Shown: piece after piece, positions 54,021 to 63,452 of the stretch
Layout: each line of letters opens with the position of its first letter
Position numbering within the stretch: the stretch's first letter is position 1
From: Pacificispira sp002696645
GTDB lineage: Bacteria > Pseudomonadota > Alphaproteobacteria > UBA8366 > Aestuariispiraceae
Assembly: GCF_048892425.1 (NCBI RefSeq)
Contig: NZ_JBLZHU010000005.1
Coordinates: 124,001 to 188,000, forward strand
Direction: 5' to 3'
DNA: 64,000 nt
Program-made: the position numbers and the translations under genes
Notes under the pieces: generated by a model
What the model was told of the DNA's origin: nothing
Seen by the model: the letters and a program-made list of their open reading frames with translations, nothing else
Databases searched by the model: none

Positions 54021-54358
54021 GACGCGGTTGGCGCAACGCTGGTTGTTTCCTGTATTGTCGGTTCCCAATCTTCACCCGCTGCCAGCAAGCAGGTGATGCC
54101 GTTTCCATTGGTATGAACAAAGGTCCATGTCCCGTTTGGGGAGACGAATAGCTCTACCAAAGACCCCCCATTGGTCATGCCAACGGCAGACTGGCGTTCC
54201 TCGAACCGGGCGGACAGACGTTGGATAATAATGTCTCTTGGCCCGCATATCTGGGGTTCGTCGCCCGCCTGTGCAGCCTGGGGAAGGCTGCCCCCAAACG
54301 CTATCAACAGGCTTAGTATGGCAAGAACTGATCCTGATTTCACATACAGCGCTTTCAT
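54017..54358 (-). CDS. small secreted protein of unknown function
   Basis: A 113-residue protein with a clear Sec signal peptide (hydrophobic VLAILSLLIAFGGSL, then QAAQA as cleavage site near residue 31). The mature part has two Cys (QICGP and ITCLL) that could form a disulfide, and the segment SLVELFVSPNGTWTFVHTNG, seen in several small alphaproteobacterial periplasmic proteins of unknown role. It is a stand-alone gene whose end meets the DUF1801 gene. Confidence 0.7.
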   Translation of the reverse strand: MKALYVKSGSVLAILSLLIAFGGSLPQAAQAGDEPQICGPRDIIIQRLSARFEERQSAVGMTNGGSLVELFVSPNGTWTFVHTNGNGITCLLAAGEDWEPTIQETTSVAPTAS

Positions 54359-54565
54359 AATGCTCTCCCGATCCAGAAATACAATATGACACTATGATGA
54401 CAACAGAATGCACCAATTTGCATTCATCCAATATGATTGTTTTGTTACTGTAATATTAATATTGCGCAAAAATCACCCCTTTTGCATCAAAATGGCAGAA
54501 GAATTCAAATTAAGATTGAAAGGTATAATGTTTTGCTATGATAGTTATAATGTATTCGTATTAAT

Positions 54566-54928
54566 ATGGGTTTTAAGAATTTCATGGATTCCAAAATTGA
54601 CACCATTGAGATGGCAATTGCAGAGGAACTGCGCCCCCGAGTCGCCCGCAAGCTCGGTATTACACTTGAATGGGATGTATTCGTAGACTCCTTTGAGAAC
54701 CCACAGTTATCATCGGTATCAGGGTTAGCCGCAGCTTTTTGTCGATTTTATCGCGCTATCAGACCCGCGTCGATTGGGAATCGTTGCGGGTATGAACCAA
54801 GTTGCTCCCGTTATGCAGAATGGTGTTTTCGTCAGCATGGTTTTTGGAGCGGTCTTAAATTGACATTCTCCAGGCTTAAGAGATGCAAAGGAAATTCTGG
54901 GGGTCTTGATCTTCCTCCGTCACGTTAG
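54566..54928 (+). CDS. YidD-like protein with N-terminal extension
   Basis: A 120-residue protein whose second half fits YidD, the membrane protein insertion efficiency factor: RFYRAIRPASIGNRCGYEPS, then CSRYAEWCFRQHGFWSGLKL and RLKRCKGNSGGLDLPP, matching YQ-L-ISP-CRF-PTCS-Y-A and RC-P-GG-DPVP of the family. The first 50 residues are extra, and the usual CRFxPTCS is CGYEPSCS. TATAAT at 54546-54551 is 14 bases before the ATG and no ribosome binding site is seen, so expression may be nearly leaderless. It is far from rnpA/yidC, where yidD normally sits, so it may be a second copy. Confidence 0.65.
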   Translation: MGFKNFMDSKIDTIEMAIAEELRPRVARKLGITLEWDVFVDSFENPQLSSVSGLAAAFCRFYRAIRPASIGNRCGYEPSCSRYAEWCFRQHGFWSGLKLTFSRLKRCKGNSGGLDLPPSR

Positions 54929-54952
54929 AGCTATGTTTTGAGGAGAAATAGA

Positions 54953-55138
54953 ATGCAGTACAAAGTGGAATCAATTGGTGCCGCGTTCAATGACAAAAAT
55001 ATTACTGCATTGTCAGATTTGTTAACTAAGCAATCGAGCCAGGGGTGGGAGTTTCATTCAGTATTTTCTGTCCAAAAAACAGGTTGCCTGGGTAACAACG
55101 AAGGGACGACTTATTTGGCTGTGTATCGAAAAGAATAA
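54953..55138 (+). CDS. DUF4177-like small protein
   Basis: A 61-residue protein (MQYKVESIGAAFNDKNITAL, then LLTKQSSQGWEFHSVFSV and TTYLAVYRKE). The YKV start, the GWEF motif and the final strand ending in a charged tail match DUF4177, a tiny beta-alpha fold of unknown function. GAGGAG precedes the ATG. It lies 24 bases after the YidD-like gene on the same strand and may share its transcript. The local DNA is more AT-rich than the core genes. Confidence 0.7.
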   Translation: MQYKVESIGAAFNDKNITALSDLLTKQSSQGWEFHSVFSVQKTGCLGNNEGTTYLAVYRKE

Positions 55139-55216
55139 AGTTATTAAGACGAAGGGAAGCGTCATTGTAGACGCTATCCTTCGTCTTAATCACGTTCAGA
55201 CTACTGCAATTATTAA

Positions 55217-56608
55217 TCAGCCTTTCAGACTTTTCACGATCTTTTCCACCATCTGCTTGGCGTCGCCAAACAGCATCGTGGTGTTGTCGCGGAAGAACAA
55301 TTCATTCTGCACCCCGGCATAGCCCGACGCCATAGAGCGTTTCAGGAACAGGACCTGACCGGCATTTTCCACATCCAGAATGGGCATGCCATAGATGGGG
55401 GAGGCCTTGTCGGTCTTTGCCGCTGGGTTGGTGACGTCATTTGCCCCGATGACAAAGGCAACATCGGTGCTGGAGAAATCGCCGTTGATTTCTTCCAGTT
55501 CCATAACCTCGTCATACGGAACATCTGCTTCCGCCAACAGCACGTTCATGTGGCCTGGCATGCGGCCTGCAACCGGGTGGATCGCATAGCGGACCGTCAC
55601 GCCTTCGGCTTTCAGCAGATCCGCCATTTCACGCAGCGTGTGCTGTGCCTGGGCAACAGCCATGCCATAACCGGGCACGATGATGACACTGTCGGAATTC
55701 TTCATCATATAGGCCGCATCTTCCGGCCCGCCTGATTTGACCGGGCGGTCATCATCGCCGCCATCGCCAGATGCCCCGGCAACTTCACCGCCAAAGCCCC
55801 CCAGGATGACATTGAAGATCGACCGGTTCATGCCCTTACACATGATATAGCTGAGGATCGCGCCAGAGGCACCGACCAGCGCACCGGTCACGATCAAGGC
55901 GGTATTGGCCAATGTGAAGCCGATGCCTGCGGCGGCCCAGCCGGAATAGCTGTTTAGCATGGAGACAACGACGGGCATATCTGCGCCACCAATTGGCAGG
56001 ATCAGCAGGAAACCCAAGGCAAAGGCCACCAGTACGATGGCCCAGAAGATCCAGGGCGCCTGGGTGACACATAAGGCGATAATCAAAGCCACCAACAGAA
56101 TGCCCAATCCGGCATTCAATGGATGCTGACCAACGAATGACAGCGGTTTGGACCCAACGATGCCCTGCAACTTACCGAAGGCAACCAGAGATCCGGTAAA
56201 GGTCACAGCCCCGATGGCGGTGCCAAGGCCCATTTCGATCAGGGACCCAATGGCAATTTGGCCTGCGGTCCCGATATTGTATTCTTCCGGTGCGTAGAAG
56301 GCCGCAGCGGCAACAAAAACCGCGGCAAGGCCCACAAGGCTGTGGAAGGCGGCGACCAATTGCGGCAGTGCCGTCATTTCGATCTTACGGGCGATAAACG
56401 TCCCGATTGCGCCACCAACGACGATCCCAAGAATGATCCATTCATAGGACAAAACATTGGGCATTGCCAGGGTAGTCAGGATGGCAATCGCCATCCCGAC
56501 GATGCCAAAACGATTGCCAACCCGGGCTGTTTCCGGGTGGCTGAGGCCGCGAAGTGCGAGTATAAAACACACTGCCGCGACGAGATATGCATAACCGGCC
56601 CATTCCAT
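55217..56608 (-). CDS. pntB: NAD(P) transhydrogenase subunit beta
   Basis: A 463-residue protein with eight or nine membrane helices (YLVAAVCFILALRGL; LVGLAAVFVAAAAFY) followed by the NADP-binding domain III near residue 290 onward: VIIVPGYGMAVAQAQHTLREM, IHPVAGRMPGHMNVLLAEA and FVIGANDVTNPAA. It couples proton entry to hydride transfer from NADH to NADP. It lies 24 bases after the small membrane subunit gene, making the three-gene arrangement typical of alphaproteobacteria. Confidence 0.97.
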   Translation of the reverse strand: MEWAGYAYLVAAVCFILALRGLSHPETARVGNRFGIVGMAIAILTTLAMPNVLSYEWIILGIVVGGAIGTFIARKIEMTALPQLVAAFHSLVGLAAVFVAAAAFYAPEEYNIGTAGQIAIGSLIEMGLGTAIGAVTFTGSLVAFGKLQGIVGSKPLSFVGQHPLNAGLGILLVALIIALCVTQAPWIFWAIVLVAFALGFLLILPIGGADMPVVVSMLNSYSGWAAAGIGFTLANTALIVTGALVGASGAILSYIMCKGMNRSIFNVILGGFGGEVAGASGDGGDDDRPVKSGGPEDAAYMMKNSDSVIIVPGYGMAVAQAQHTLREMADLLKAEGVTVRYAIHPVAGRMPGHMNVLLAEADVPYDEVMELEEINGDFSSTDVAFVIGANDVTNPAAKTDKASPIYGMPILDVENAGQVLFLKRSMASGYAGVQNELFFRDNTTMLFGDAKQMVEKIVKSLKG

Positions 56609-56632
56609 TGTCGGTCTCCCTTCCCGCCGCGC

Positions 56633-57058
56633 TTAGCGTTGCTTCTTTTTGAACATGGACAACATCCGGTTCGTGACAACGAAACCGCCGAAAATATTCA
56701 CACTGGCCAGGACCACGGCGATAAAGCCGAAGACTTTGGACAGGCTCATGTCAGTAGGCCCCGCTGCGATCAAGGCCCCAACGATGATCACCGATGAAAT
56801 CGCATTGGTGACCCCCATCAAGGGGGAGTGCAGGGCGGGCGTCACCGACCACACCACGTAATAGCCCACGACGCAGGCCAGAACGAAGGCGGTGAAGAGA
56901 TGCAGAAAGGGCGTTTGCGTCGCGGTTTCTGCAGCTGAAGCCAGCCCGGTTGGATCCAGCGCGGTCACTTTCGCCGACAGAGCTTCCGCCTTCGCCGCTA
57001 AGGCCTGCGCCTGTTCTTGCAGGCTTTGGGCGGCGTTCATCAAATCTTGCTTGTCCAT
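56633..57058 (-). CDS. pntAB: NAD(P) transhydrogenase subunit alpha, membrane part
   Basis: A 141-residue protein with an N-terminal helical stretch and then four membrane segments (FTAFVLACVVGYYVVW; AISSVIIVGALIAAG; VFGFIAVVLASVNIFGGFVV). It corresponds to the C-terminal membrane domain of E. coli PntA, encoded separately here, as in Rhodospirillum rubrum. It starts three bases after the pntA stop, so the two are translationally coupled. Confidence 0.94.
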   Translation of the reverse strand: MDKQDLMNAAQSLQEQAQALAAKAEALSAKVTALDPTGLASAAETATQTPFLHLFTAFVLACVVGYYVVWSVTPALHSPLMGVTNAISSVIIVGALIAAGPTDMSLSKVFGFIAVVLASVNIFGGFVVTNRMLSMFKKKQR

Positions 57059-57061
57059 GGA

Positions 57062-58402
57062 TCAGCCCTCCTTTCCATCAGTACCGGCGCTGTCATTGGC
57101 GGGCGTCTGTGCCGGGGCTGCCGCCTCTTGTGTTTCAGCAGGCGCCTTCTTGGCAGCGGCTTTTTTCGTGCCAGCTTTTTTGGGTCCTGTCTTCTTTGGC
57201 CCAGATTTCTTGGACGCCTTCTTCGCAGCGGCTTTTTTAGGCGCGGCCTGCTTGGATGATCCACTGCCCAGCGCTTCTTTCACACGGTCCTGAACAATTT
57301 CCCCATCCATACAGACCAGGGTGCCCTGAATGACCGCATCTTCCCGGTCGATCTTCATCTTTCCGGTATCTTTGTCGATCATGGGCGTCAGGAAGTTCAG
57401 CAGATTGCGCGCGAAAAGCTGGCTGGTCGTTTCGGCCAGACGGCTGGGTACATTGGCATGCCCGATCAGGGTCACATCGTGCTTTGTCACCACCTTGCCG
57501 TATTCGCTCAACGGACAGTTCCCGCCCGCTTCTACGGCCAGGTCGACGATCACAGAGCCGGGCTTCATTGATTTCACATGATCTTCCGTCACCAGAACAG
57601 GTGCTGGCCGACCCGGGATCAGGGCTGTTGTGATGACAATGTCCATCTTCTGGATTTTTTCAGCGATCAATTCCGCCTGTTGGCGTTTGTAATCGTCTGA
57701 CATTTCCTTGGCATAACCGCCATCGGACTGTGCCTGTTGGAATTCTTCATTCTCAACCGCCAGGAATTTCCCGCCCAGGCTTTCAACTTGCTCCTTCGTT
57801 GCGGGGCGCACATCGGTCGCATGCACAATTGCGCCCAGGCGTTTGGCTGTCGCGATGGCTTGCAGGCCCGCAACGCCGACCCCCATGATGAACACATTGG
57901 CCGGGTTCACGCGGCCCGCTGCCGTAGACATCATCGGTAAGGCGCGACCATAATACTCCAAGGCATCCAGAACGGCCTTGTAGCCCGACATGTTGGCCTG
58001 ACTGGACAGGATATCCATGGATTGCGCCCGGGTAATGCGCGGCACCAGTTCCATCGCAAACAGGGTAACACCCTGATCGTTCAGGGCTTTGACGGTATCG
58101 CCTTCTGTCAGGGCATAGGCGTGACAGGCCAGCGCCTGTCCTTTGGAAAACAGTTTAATCTCTGATTCCAGCGGCCGGGCGATCTTCAGAACAAGATCAG
58201 CCCCTTTGACCGTATCAGCCGGAGTTTTGGCGATTGTTGCGCCGGCCTCTTTAAAGGCACCATCCAGGATTGAGGCAGCATCGCCCGCACCGGTTTCTAC
58301 GGTGACGGAGCAGCCAAGCGAAATGAATTTCGCAACACTATCGGGCGAGGCCGCAACGCGCTTTTCACCGTCGCGTCGCTCCTTCAATACCGCAATTTTC
58401 AT
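57062..58402 (-). CDS. pntA: NAD(P) transhydrogenase subunit alpha, NAD-binding part, with Lys/Ala tail
   Basis: Residues 1-375 form domain I of the transhydrogenase: MKIAVLKERRDGEKRVAASP, then VFIMGVGVAGLQAIATAKRLGA (NAD-binding Rossmann fold) and GGNCPLSEYGKVV. It binds NAD(H) on the cytoplasmic side. From about residue 375 the protein carries a long Lys/Ala/Pro-rich tail (AAKKASKKSGPKKTGPKKAG), which is unusual; most homologues end near residue 385. The tail resembles that of L21 in the same window. It heads the pntA-pntAB-pntB operon. Confidence 0.95.
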   Translation of the reverse strand: MKIAVLKERRDGEKRVAASPDSVAKFISLGCSVTVETGAGDAASILDGAFKEAGATIAKTPADTVKGADLVLKIARPLESEIKLFSKGQALACHAYALTEGDTVKALNDQGVTLFAMELVPRITRAQSMDILSSQANMSGYKAVLDALEYYGRALPMMSTAAGRVNPANVFIMGVGVAGLQAIATAKRLGAIVHATDVRPATKEQVESLGGKFLAVENEEFQQAQSDGGYAKEMSDDYKRQQAELIAEKIQKMDIVITTALIPGRPAPVLVTEDHVKSMKPGSVIVDLAVEAGGNCPLSEYGKVVTKHDVTLIGHANVPSRLAETTSQLFARNLLNFLTPMIDKDTGKMKIDREDAVIQGTLVCMDGEIVQDRVKEALGSGSSKQAAPKKAAAKKASKKSGPKKTGPKKAGTKKAAAKKAPAETQEAAAPAQTPANDSAGTDGKEG

Positions 58403-58573
58403 GGGTTATCCCCCGTTTCCACATCCCAACACACGCCCCTCGATCCCTTTCAGGTTCGTTGGGGCACGATCCGCAATCAGTATTTATGCTCTCGACGTTA
58501 CCGATATGGAACAGTCTGGGCAAAAGAAAAGGGGGGCGGGTGCAAACTTTCTTTAATGCGACTGTAACTGTCC

Positions 58574-59923
58574 CTAGGCAACCAGCCCGACTTTCTCAAG
58601 GGCGGCGGCCTGCCGCTGTTCCAGTTTCGCTGCATCGAAGCCGTCGATCAATTCATGAAATTGCCGGTGCCAGTTTACTTCAGCCTTCAAATGCATGAAG
58701 ACGGACCCCAGGCCAATCGCGGCGCGGTCGACCAGTACGAATTCGCGGGGGGGCTGAACGCCACCCAGGCGCGACAATTCCTTCTGAACCTTTCCGGCAA
58801 CTTGCGCGCCATACTGACCGTTGTCGGTTTCCTGGATTTTTTGCACCTTGTCTTCCATCAGGGGGCGATACAGAAAACGGGCCCATACATTCAGGACTTC
58901 CAGCAATTCCTTTGAGATATTCTGAAACCCCCAGGATTCATAGGCATGGACGGCCAGATCCATATCATCGTCCCGCAAGGCGCGGTACAGGTCAATCACA
59001 CCGGTTACAAAGCTTGGCGGGAAGATCCGGATACAGCCGAAATCCAGCAGATTGATGCTGCGCCCGTCGTCTTGAACCGCGTAATTGCCCATATGCGGGT
59101 CGCCATGAATGACGCCATAGTCATAGAAGGGGACATACCAGGCGCGGAACATCGACAGTGCGATCTCATTGCGGGTTTCCAGGGGTGCATCGCGATAGGT
59201 CATCAGCGGGCTGCCATCCAGCCAGGTCATCGTCAAAAGCCGCTTGGTCGACAGATCGGACACGGGATCTGGTACCCGCACACGGGACTCATTGGCCAGC
59301 ATATGTTGATACAGCAACATCGCCTTGGCCTCGCGCTCATAGTCCAGTTCTTCGCGCAGACGCTCCGACAATTCCTCATAGATGCGCTTGGTAGAGATCG
59401 CCTTGTCATAGCGCTCATAGATCGAAAAGATCAGCTTCAACTGTTTCAGATCAGAATCGATGGCTGAGGCCATATCGGGATATTGCAGTTTGCAGGCCAG
59501 CCGCTTTCCATCGTCCAAGGTGGCGCGATGTACTTGGCCTAGAGAAGCTGCATGGGCGGCCTCTTTTTTGAACTCTGTAAAGCGTTTGGTCCAGCCCGGT
59601 CCCAATTCTGTCGCCATGCGACGGCGGACAAAGGGCCATCCCATCGCGGGCGCATTGGTCTGTAACTGTCGCAACTCTTCCGCATATTCTTTTGGCAGAG
59701 CATCTGGAATGGTGGACAGAATTTGTGCCACTTTCATCAGCGGCCCCTTCAGCCCACCGATCGCCATCTTCAATTGGCCGGCATGTTTATCCTTATCCAG
59801 CTTCAAACCCAGATAACGCGATCCTGCCAGGCGTGCGCCCAGCCCGGCCATCGCGCCGCCCACCTGGGCCGCACGGCGCACCTGCCCGGTGAAGGATGTA
59901 TCGTCGTTATAGGAATCTGACAT
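58574..59923 (-). CDS. ABC1/AarF-family kinase-like protein
   Basis: About 449 residues from ATG 59923. ABC1 hallmarks are visible: GGLKGPLMKVAQILST in place of the KxGQ motif (here KVAQ), AAHAASLGQVHRATLDDG (the Ala-rich loop), CKLQYPDM with the conserved Lys, DYEREAKAM, and VIHGDPHMGNYAVQDD with the catalytic Asp, plus LLDFGCIR. Members act in ubiquinone synthesis or lipid homeostasis as atypical ATPases. The start codon and the upstream hydrolase stop are separated by 56 bases, so the two are probably one transcript. Confidence 0.9.
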   Translation of the reverse strand: MSDSYNDDTSFTGQVRRAAQVGGAMAGLGARLAGSRYLGLKLDKDKHAGQLKMAIGGLKGPLMKVAQILSTIPDALPKEYAEELRQLQTNAPAMGWPFVRRRMATELGPGWTKRFTEFKKEAAHAASLGQVHRATLDDGKRLACKLQYPDMASAIDSDLKQLKLIFSIYERYDKAISTKRIYEELSERLREELDYEREAKAMLLYQHMLANESRVRVPDPVSDLSTKRLLTMTWLDGSPLMTYRDAPLETRNEIALSMFRAWYVPFYDYGVIHGDPHMGNYAVQDDGRSINLLDFGCIRIFPPSFVTGVIDLYRALRDDDMDLAVHAYESWGFQNISKELLEVLNVWARFLYRPLMEDKVQKIQETDNGQYGAQVAGKVQKELSRLGGVQPPREFVLVDRAAIGLGSVFMHLKAEVNWHRQFHELIDGFDAAKLEQRQAAALEKVGLVA

Positions 59924-59979
59924 AGTGTCTCTTCTACGTGCCGCTGGCGGTGCTGGATTGCCCAAAAAGACCGTTCCTA

Positions 59980-60795
59980 TCACATATCGTGTTCAGTCAG
60001 CCATTGGGCAAGGGTGTCTGCGGCGGTTTGCCAGGCGTCGTCCAGCATGATGCCATGGCCGGTGCGTGGCAGAATATGGGCTGTTTCGCCCAGTAAGCGG
60101 GCTGTGGACCGAATGAAAGGCGGGGGGATCAGGCCATCATCTTCCGCCCCCAGAACAAGAATGGGCATCCGACCCGTTAATCGGTCCGGGCGGACCTGGA
60201 TCAGGCCATGCATTTCCGCGACCGCACGGGAGGATTCGCCCCCCATCATCGGCAGATACTTCTTTATCAGGGACGCTGGCACATGCTTTGAAAACAGGGC
60301 TTGGCGCAGGCTGTCCATGGTCATGGCGTCGGGTCTGCCGGACTGAACCCGGCCGATATCCAACATCAGCATCGGGTTCCACATTGCCAGGCTCATCGAC
60401 GGGCCGATCAGGCCTGCGGGCGGGACAGAAGATAACAGCGCCAATCCGGCGATGTTATGATCTTCCGCATATTTCATGGCAACGAAACCGCCCATGGAAT
60501 GTCCGATCAGAACAGGCGGCCGGTCCAGATCTTCCACCACGGAGGCAAGGTCCTTGATATAGTCAGATATCCCGAACCTGTTGATATCCTGTTGCCCGCC
60601 GCTGCCGCCATGCCCCCGAAAGGAGGGCGCATAGCAGGTATAACCATGGGCGGCATAATAGGGCAGGAAGCGTTCAATCCAGCACCAGGCGCCCGCGAAA
60701 GCACCATGCAGAAAAACCAGCGGCACAGGTTTGCGCGCAACGCCTTCCGGTGGCGTGACTCGGAGAATTTCCAGATTTAGGGAGTCGGCGGTCAA
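59980..60795 (-). CDS. alpha/beta hydrolase
   Basis: A 271-residue alpha/beta-hydrolase with the nucleophile elbow GHSMGG (near residues 98-103), an HGAFAGAWCW oxyanion-hole region (HG motif), a catalytic Asp near GAEDDGLIPP and the catalytic His near RTGHGIML. Likely a carboxylesterase, lipase or C-C bond hydrolase; the substrate is unknown. The gene order, with the ABC1 protein following, is a short co-directional run. Confidence 0.88.
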   Translation of the reverse strand: MTADSLNLEILRVTPPEGVARKPVPLVFLHGAFAGAWCWIERFLPYYAAHGYTCYAPSFRGHGGSGGQQDINRFGISDYIKDLASVVEDLDRPPVLIGHSMGGFVAMKYAEDHNIAGLALLSSVPPAGLIGPSMSLAMWNPMLMLDIGRVQSGRPDAMTMDSLRQALFSKHVPASLIKKYLPMMGGESSRAVAEMHGLIQVRPDRLTGRMPILVLGAEDDGLIPPPFIRSTARLLGETAHILPRTGHGIMLDDAWQTAADTLAQWLTEHDM

Positions 60796-60880
60796 GGAGG
60801 TTCCTTTCGAATGGTCCCTCTTAGTTAGGCCGACTCACAGTATTAGCAAAGGGTAAGGTGATATGCCGTAAACCTTCAGG

Positions 60881-61495
60881 CTATAGCGCAGTTGCCTGAA
60901 AGGCGGGCAGTGCCTCGCAGCGTGTGGTGAATTTGTCCAGATCGGGGACATTCAGCGTCAAGGCGGGTCGAACCTTTTTTGCGAAGCTGTGGGCGACGGC
61001 AACACTGATATCGGCCTGGCTGATCGCCTGTGTTCCCGCCATCCATCCATCGCCTGCGGCTTTGGCAAGGCCATTTAGATGCTCCAATCCGGCGATAACC
61101 TGTGCGTCATTGTGGTCGATCCAGGGCTGGTGGACTTTTTCTTCCGGATGGAAACGGGTTTCATAGAAGGCCCATTGCGCCTTTTCCATAACACCAACGC
61201 CCAGCGCCGCGATTTGCAGGACGGCACGTCGGCTGGGACCGCTGGGCGGCGTTAAGGCGCGATCGGGACCAGCCATTTGGTCGATCTCATCCAGGATGGC
61301 CCCGCTTTCGATCAGCGCACTGCCATCCTCCAGCACCAGGGTCGGAACCCGCGCCAAAGGGTTATGTTCCCGCACCACGTCTGGTCTTTCAAATACCCGC
61401 ACGGCGTTATGCGTATAGGGCATGTCCAGCAAATTCAGCGCAATTGCGATACGGCGCGTATAGGGTGACAGGTAGACGCCATAAAGTTCCATCAC
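60881..61495 (-). CDS. glutathione S-transferase
   Basis: A 204-residue cytosolic GST. The N-terminal thioredoxin fold has MELYGVYLSPYTRRIAIAL (with Ser in the catalytic position) and NPLARVPTLVLEDGSALIESGAI, the glutathione-binding cis-Pro and ESxAI-type segment. The C-terminal helical domain follows from about residue 90. Substrate is unknown. It starts two bases after the stop of the long-chain acyl-CoA ligase gene, so it is cotranscribed with it. Confidence 0.9.
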   Translation of the reverse strand: MMELYGVYLSPYTRRIAIALNLLDMPYTHNAVRVFERPDVVREHNPLARVPTLVLEDGSALIESGAILDEIDQMAGPDRALTPPSGPSRRAVLQIAALGVGVMEKAQWAFYETRFHPEEKVHQPWIDHNDAQVIAGLEHLNGLAKAAGDGWMAGTQAISQADISVAVAHSFAKKVRPALTLNVPDLDKFTTRCEALPAFQATAL

Positions 61496-61497
61496 GC

Positions 61498-63315
61498 TTA
61501 ACCCTTTCCATACAGTGCTTCCAGGCGGTCCTGATAGCTTTGTTTAATGATGTGACGGCGGCTCTTCATCGAGGGCGTCAGCATCCCATTTTCAACACTG
61601 AATGGTTCTTCTGCAATCAGAATGCGGCGGACCTTTTCGATAATGCTCAACTCTGCATTGGCCCGATCAACGGCGGCCCGAACGGCTTTCTCAAATGAGG
61701 CATCATCCAGAAGGGATTGCCAATCGCCACCGCTGCCTTTTTGGTTATTCTTGCGCCAATCCTTCACCCATTCGGTATCCGGTACGATCAGGGCGACGAT
61801 ATGGGGGCGCTTGTCGCCATAGACCATGACTTGCCCGATTTCGGGTTGCAGGGCGATGACCCCTTCGATGCGCTGGGGGGAAATGTTATCCCCGCCTGAA
61901 TTCACGATGATATCCTTTTTGCGATCGGTGATGCGGATGCGGCCTTTCGAATCCAATTCCCCGATATCCCCGGTATGCAGCCAGCCATCCTTGATCGTTT
62001 CGGCCGTGCGATCCGGGTCATTCCAATAGCCCAGCATGACCAATTCACCCCGCACCAGGATTTCACCATCATCTGCAATCTTGACCTCAACCCCCATCAA
62101 GGGGGGCCCGACGGTTGTCAGGTCATTCATTTCCACCCGATTGACCGAAACGACAGGCGCGCTTTCTGTCTGGCCATAGCCTTGCAGAATGCGCAGGCCC
62201 AGGCCCAGAAAGAACAGACCCACATCGTAATTCAACGGCGCGCCGCCGGAGACAAAGGCCTTCAACCGTCCCCCAAAGCGCTGTTTGACCTTGCGGCGCA
62301 CCAGGAAGGACAGGGCGGCATCCTGGATCTTCTCCATCAGGGTCAGGGAGTCTGGGTCTTCATATCTTTTGCTGCCCAACTCGACAGCGCGTAACAAGAA
62401 TTTTTCCTTCGTTCCCCCGACTGCGGCCGCACCCCGCAGGATTTTCGCGCGCATGTTTTCATACAGGCGCGGGACGGCGGTCATGATGGTTGGCTGTACC
62501 TCGATGATATTCTGCGCCAGCTTATCGATGCTTTCCGCATAATAGACCTGTGCGCCGATAGAGATGGGAACAAATTGGCCCACCGTATGTTCATAAGAAT
62601 GGCTTAGCGGTAAAAAGGACAGGAAGACCTCTTCGCCTTCTTTCAGGCCGGGCAGGGTATGCAAAAATTCCTCTGCCCCCATCACATTGCACAGCATGTT
62701 GCCGTGGCTCAGCATGACGCCAGTTGGTTCCGCGCTGGTGCCAGAGGTATAAATGATCGCCGCCATTGTATCGCGTTTGATGGCCTTTGACTCCTCAGCC
62801 AGGGCGGTGGGCGTAATCCCCTTGGCACGTTCTGCCATGCCCAGTACATCGTCCCAGCCATGCAGTTTCAGGCCTTGGGGCAGGGACCCCGGCCATTCCA
62901 TGGTGATCAGGGTCTTCAGGTCCGACCCTTCCGCTGCCTGCATGACGCGTTGCGACAGGGGGGCCAGGGAACAAATGGCAAGGGTTGCGCCGGAATCCTG
63001 AATGATATGCCGGTGATTGCTGACCGTGTTTGTTGTATAGGCGGGAACAGCGACCGCCCCGATTGCCATTATGGCCAGATCCGTAATCATCCATTCGGGA
63101 CGGTTTTCGGATACGATCAGGACCCGGTCGCCTGGTTTCACGCCCAATTGCTTCAGACCATAGGCGAATTTTGTTACCCTCTCTGCGACCTGTTTCCAGG
63201 TGGAGGGACGCCATCGACCGTCAGATTTTGCCCACAGAAAGGGAGTGTCTTTAAATTTTGACGCGCGTTCGAAAAATAATGTTGGTAGGTTTGGTATGGA
63301 CTCATACGCCAGCAT
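61498..63315 (-). CDS. long-chain fatty-acid-CoA ligase (AMP-forming)
   Basis: A 605-residue ANL enzyme of the long-chain FadD/ACSL type. It has IIYTSGTSAEPTGVMLSHGN (P-loop), FLPLSHSYEHTVGQ, ILQGYGQTESAPVVS, WLHTGDIGELDSKGRIRITDRKKDIIVNSG split here into WLHTGDIGELDSKGR and RITDRKKDIIVNSGG, and a C-terminal lid (MLTPSMKSRRHIIKQ). It activates fatty acids to acyl-CoA. The start MLAYESIPNLPTLFFERASK is typical. It heads the run ligase-GST. The divergent M3 peptidase gene starts 138 bases away. Confidence 0.93.
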   Translation of the reverse strand: MLAYESIPNLPTLFFERASKFKDTPFLWAKSDGRWRPSTWKQVAERVTKFAYGLKQLGVKPGDRVLIVSENRPEWMITDLAIMAIGAVAVPAYTTNTVSNHRHIIQDSGATLAICSLAPLSQRVMQAAEGSDLKTLITMEWPGSLPQGLKLHGWDDVLGMAERAKGITPTALAEESKAIKRDTMAAIIYTSGTSAEPTGVMLSHGNMLCNVMGAEEFLHTLPGLKEGEEVFLSFLPLSHSYEHTVGQFVPISIGAQVYYAESIDKLAQNIIEVQPTIMTAVPRLYENMRAKILRGAAAVGGTKEKFLLRAVELGSKRYEDPDSLTLMEKIQDAALSFLVRRKVKQRFGGRLKAFVSGGAPLNYDVGLFFLGLGLRILQGYGQTESAPVVSVNRVEMNDLTTVGPPLMGVEVKIADDGEILVRGELVMLGYWNDPDRTAETIKDGWLHTGDIGELDSKGRIRITDRKKDIIVNSGGDNISPQRIEGVIALQPEIGQVMVYGDKRPHIVALIVPDTEWVKDWRKNNQKGSGGDWQSLLDDASFEKAVRAAVDRANAELSIIEKVRRILIAEEPFSVENGMLTPSMKSRRHIIKQSYQDRLEALYGKG

Positions 63316-63452
63316 CGCCTTGCAATCCCCTGTTTTAGCGTTCCCTGTTTCAAGTGGGCTTATTCAATTGGGTCTGGGACGAATTATCATATCGCCTTGT
63401 TCAAACGACCCTACAGACATAGATACGGATGAAATCAAAGGAGACAAGCATC

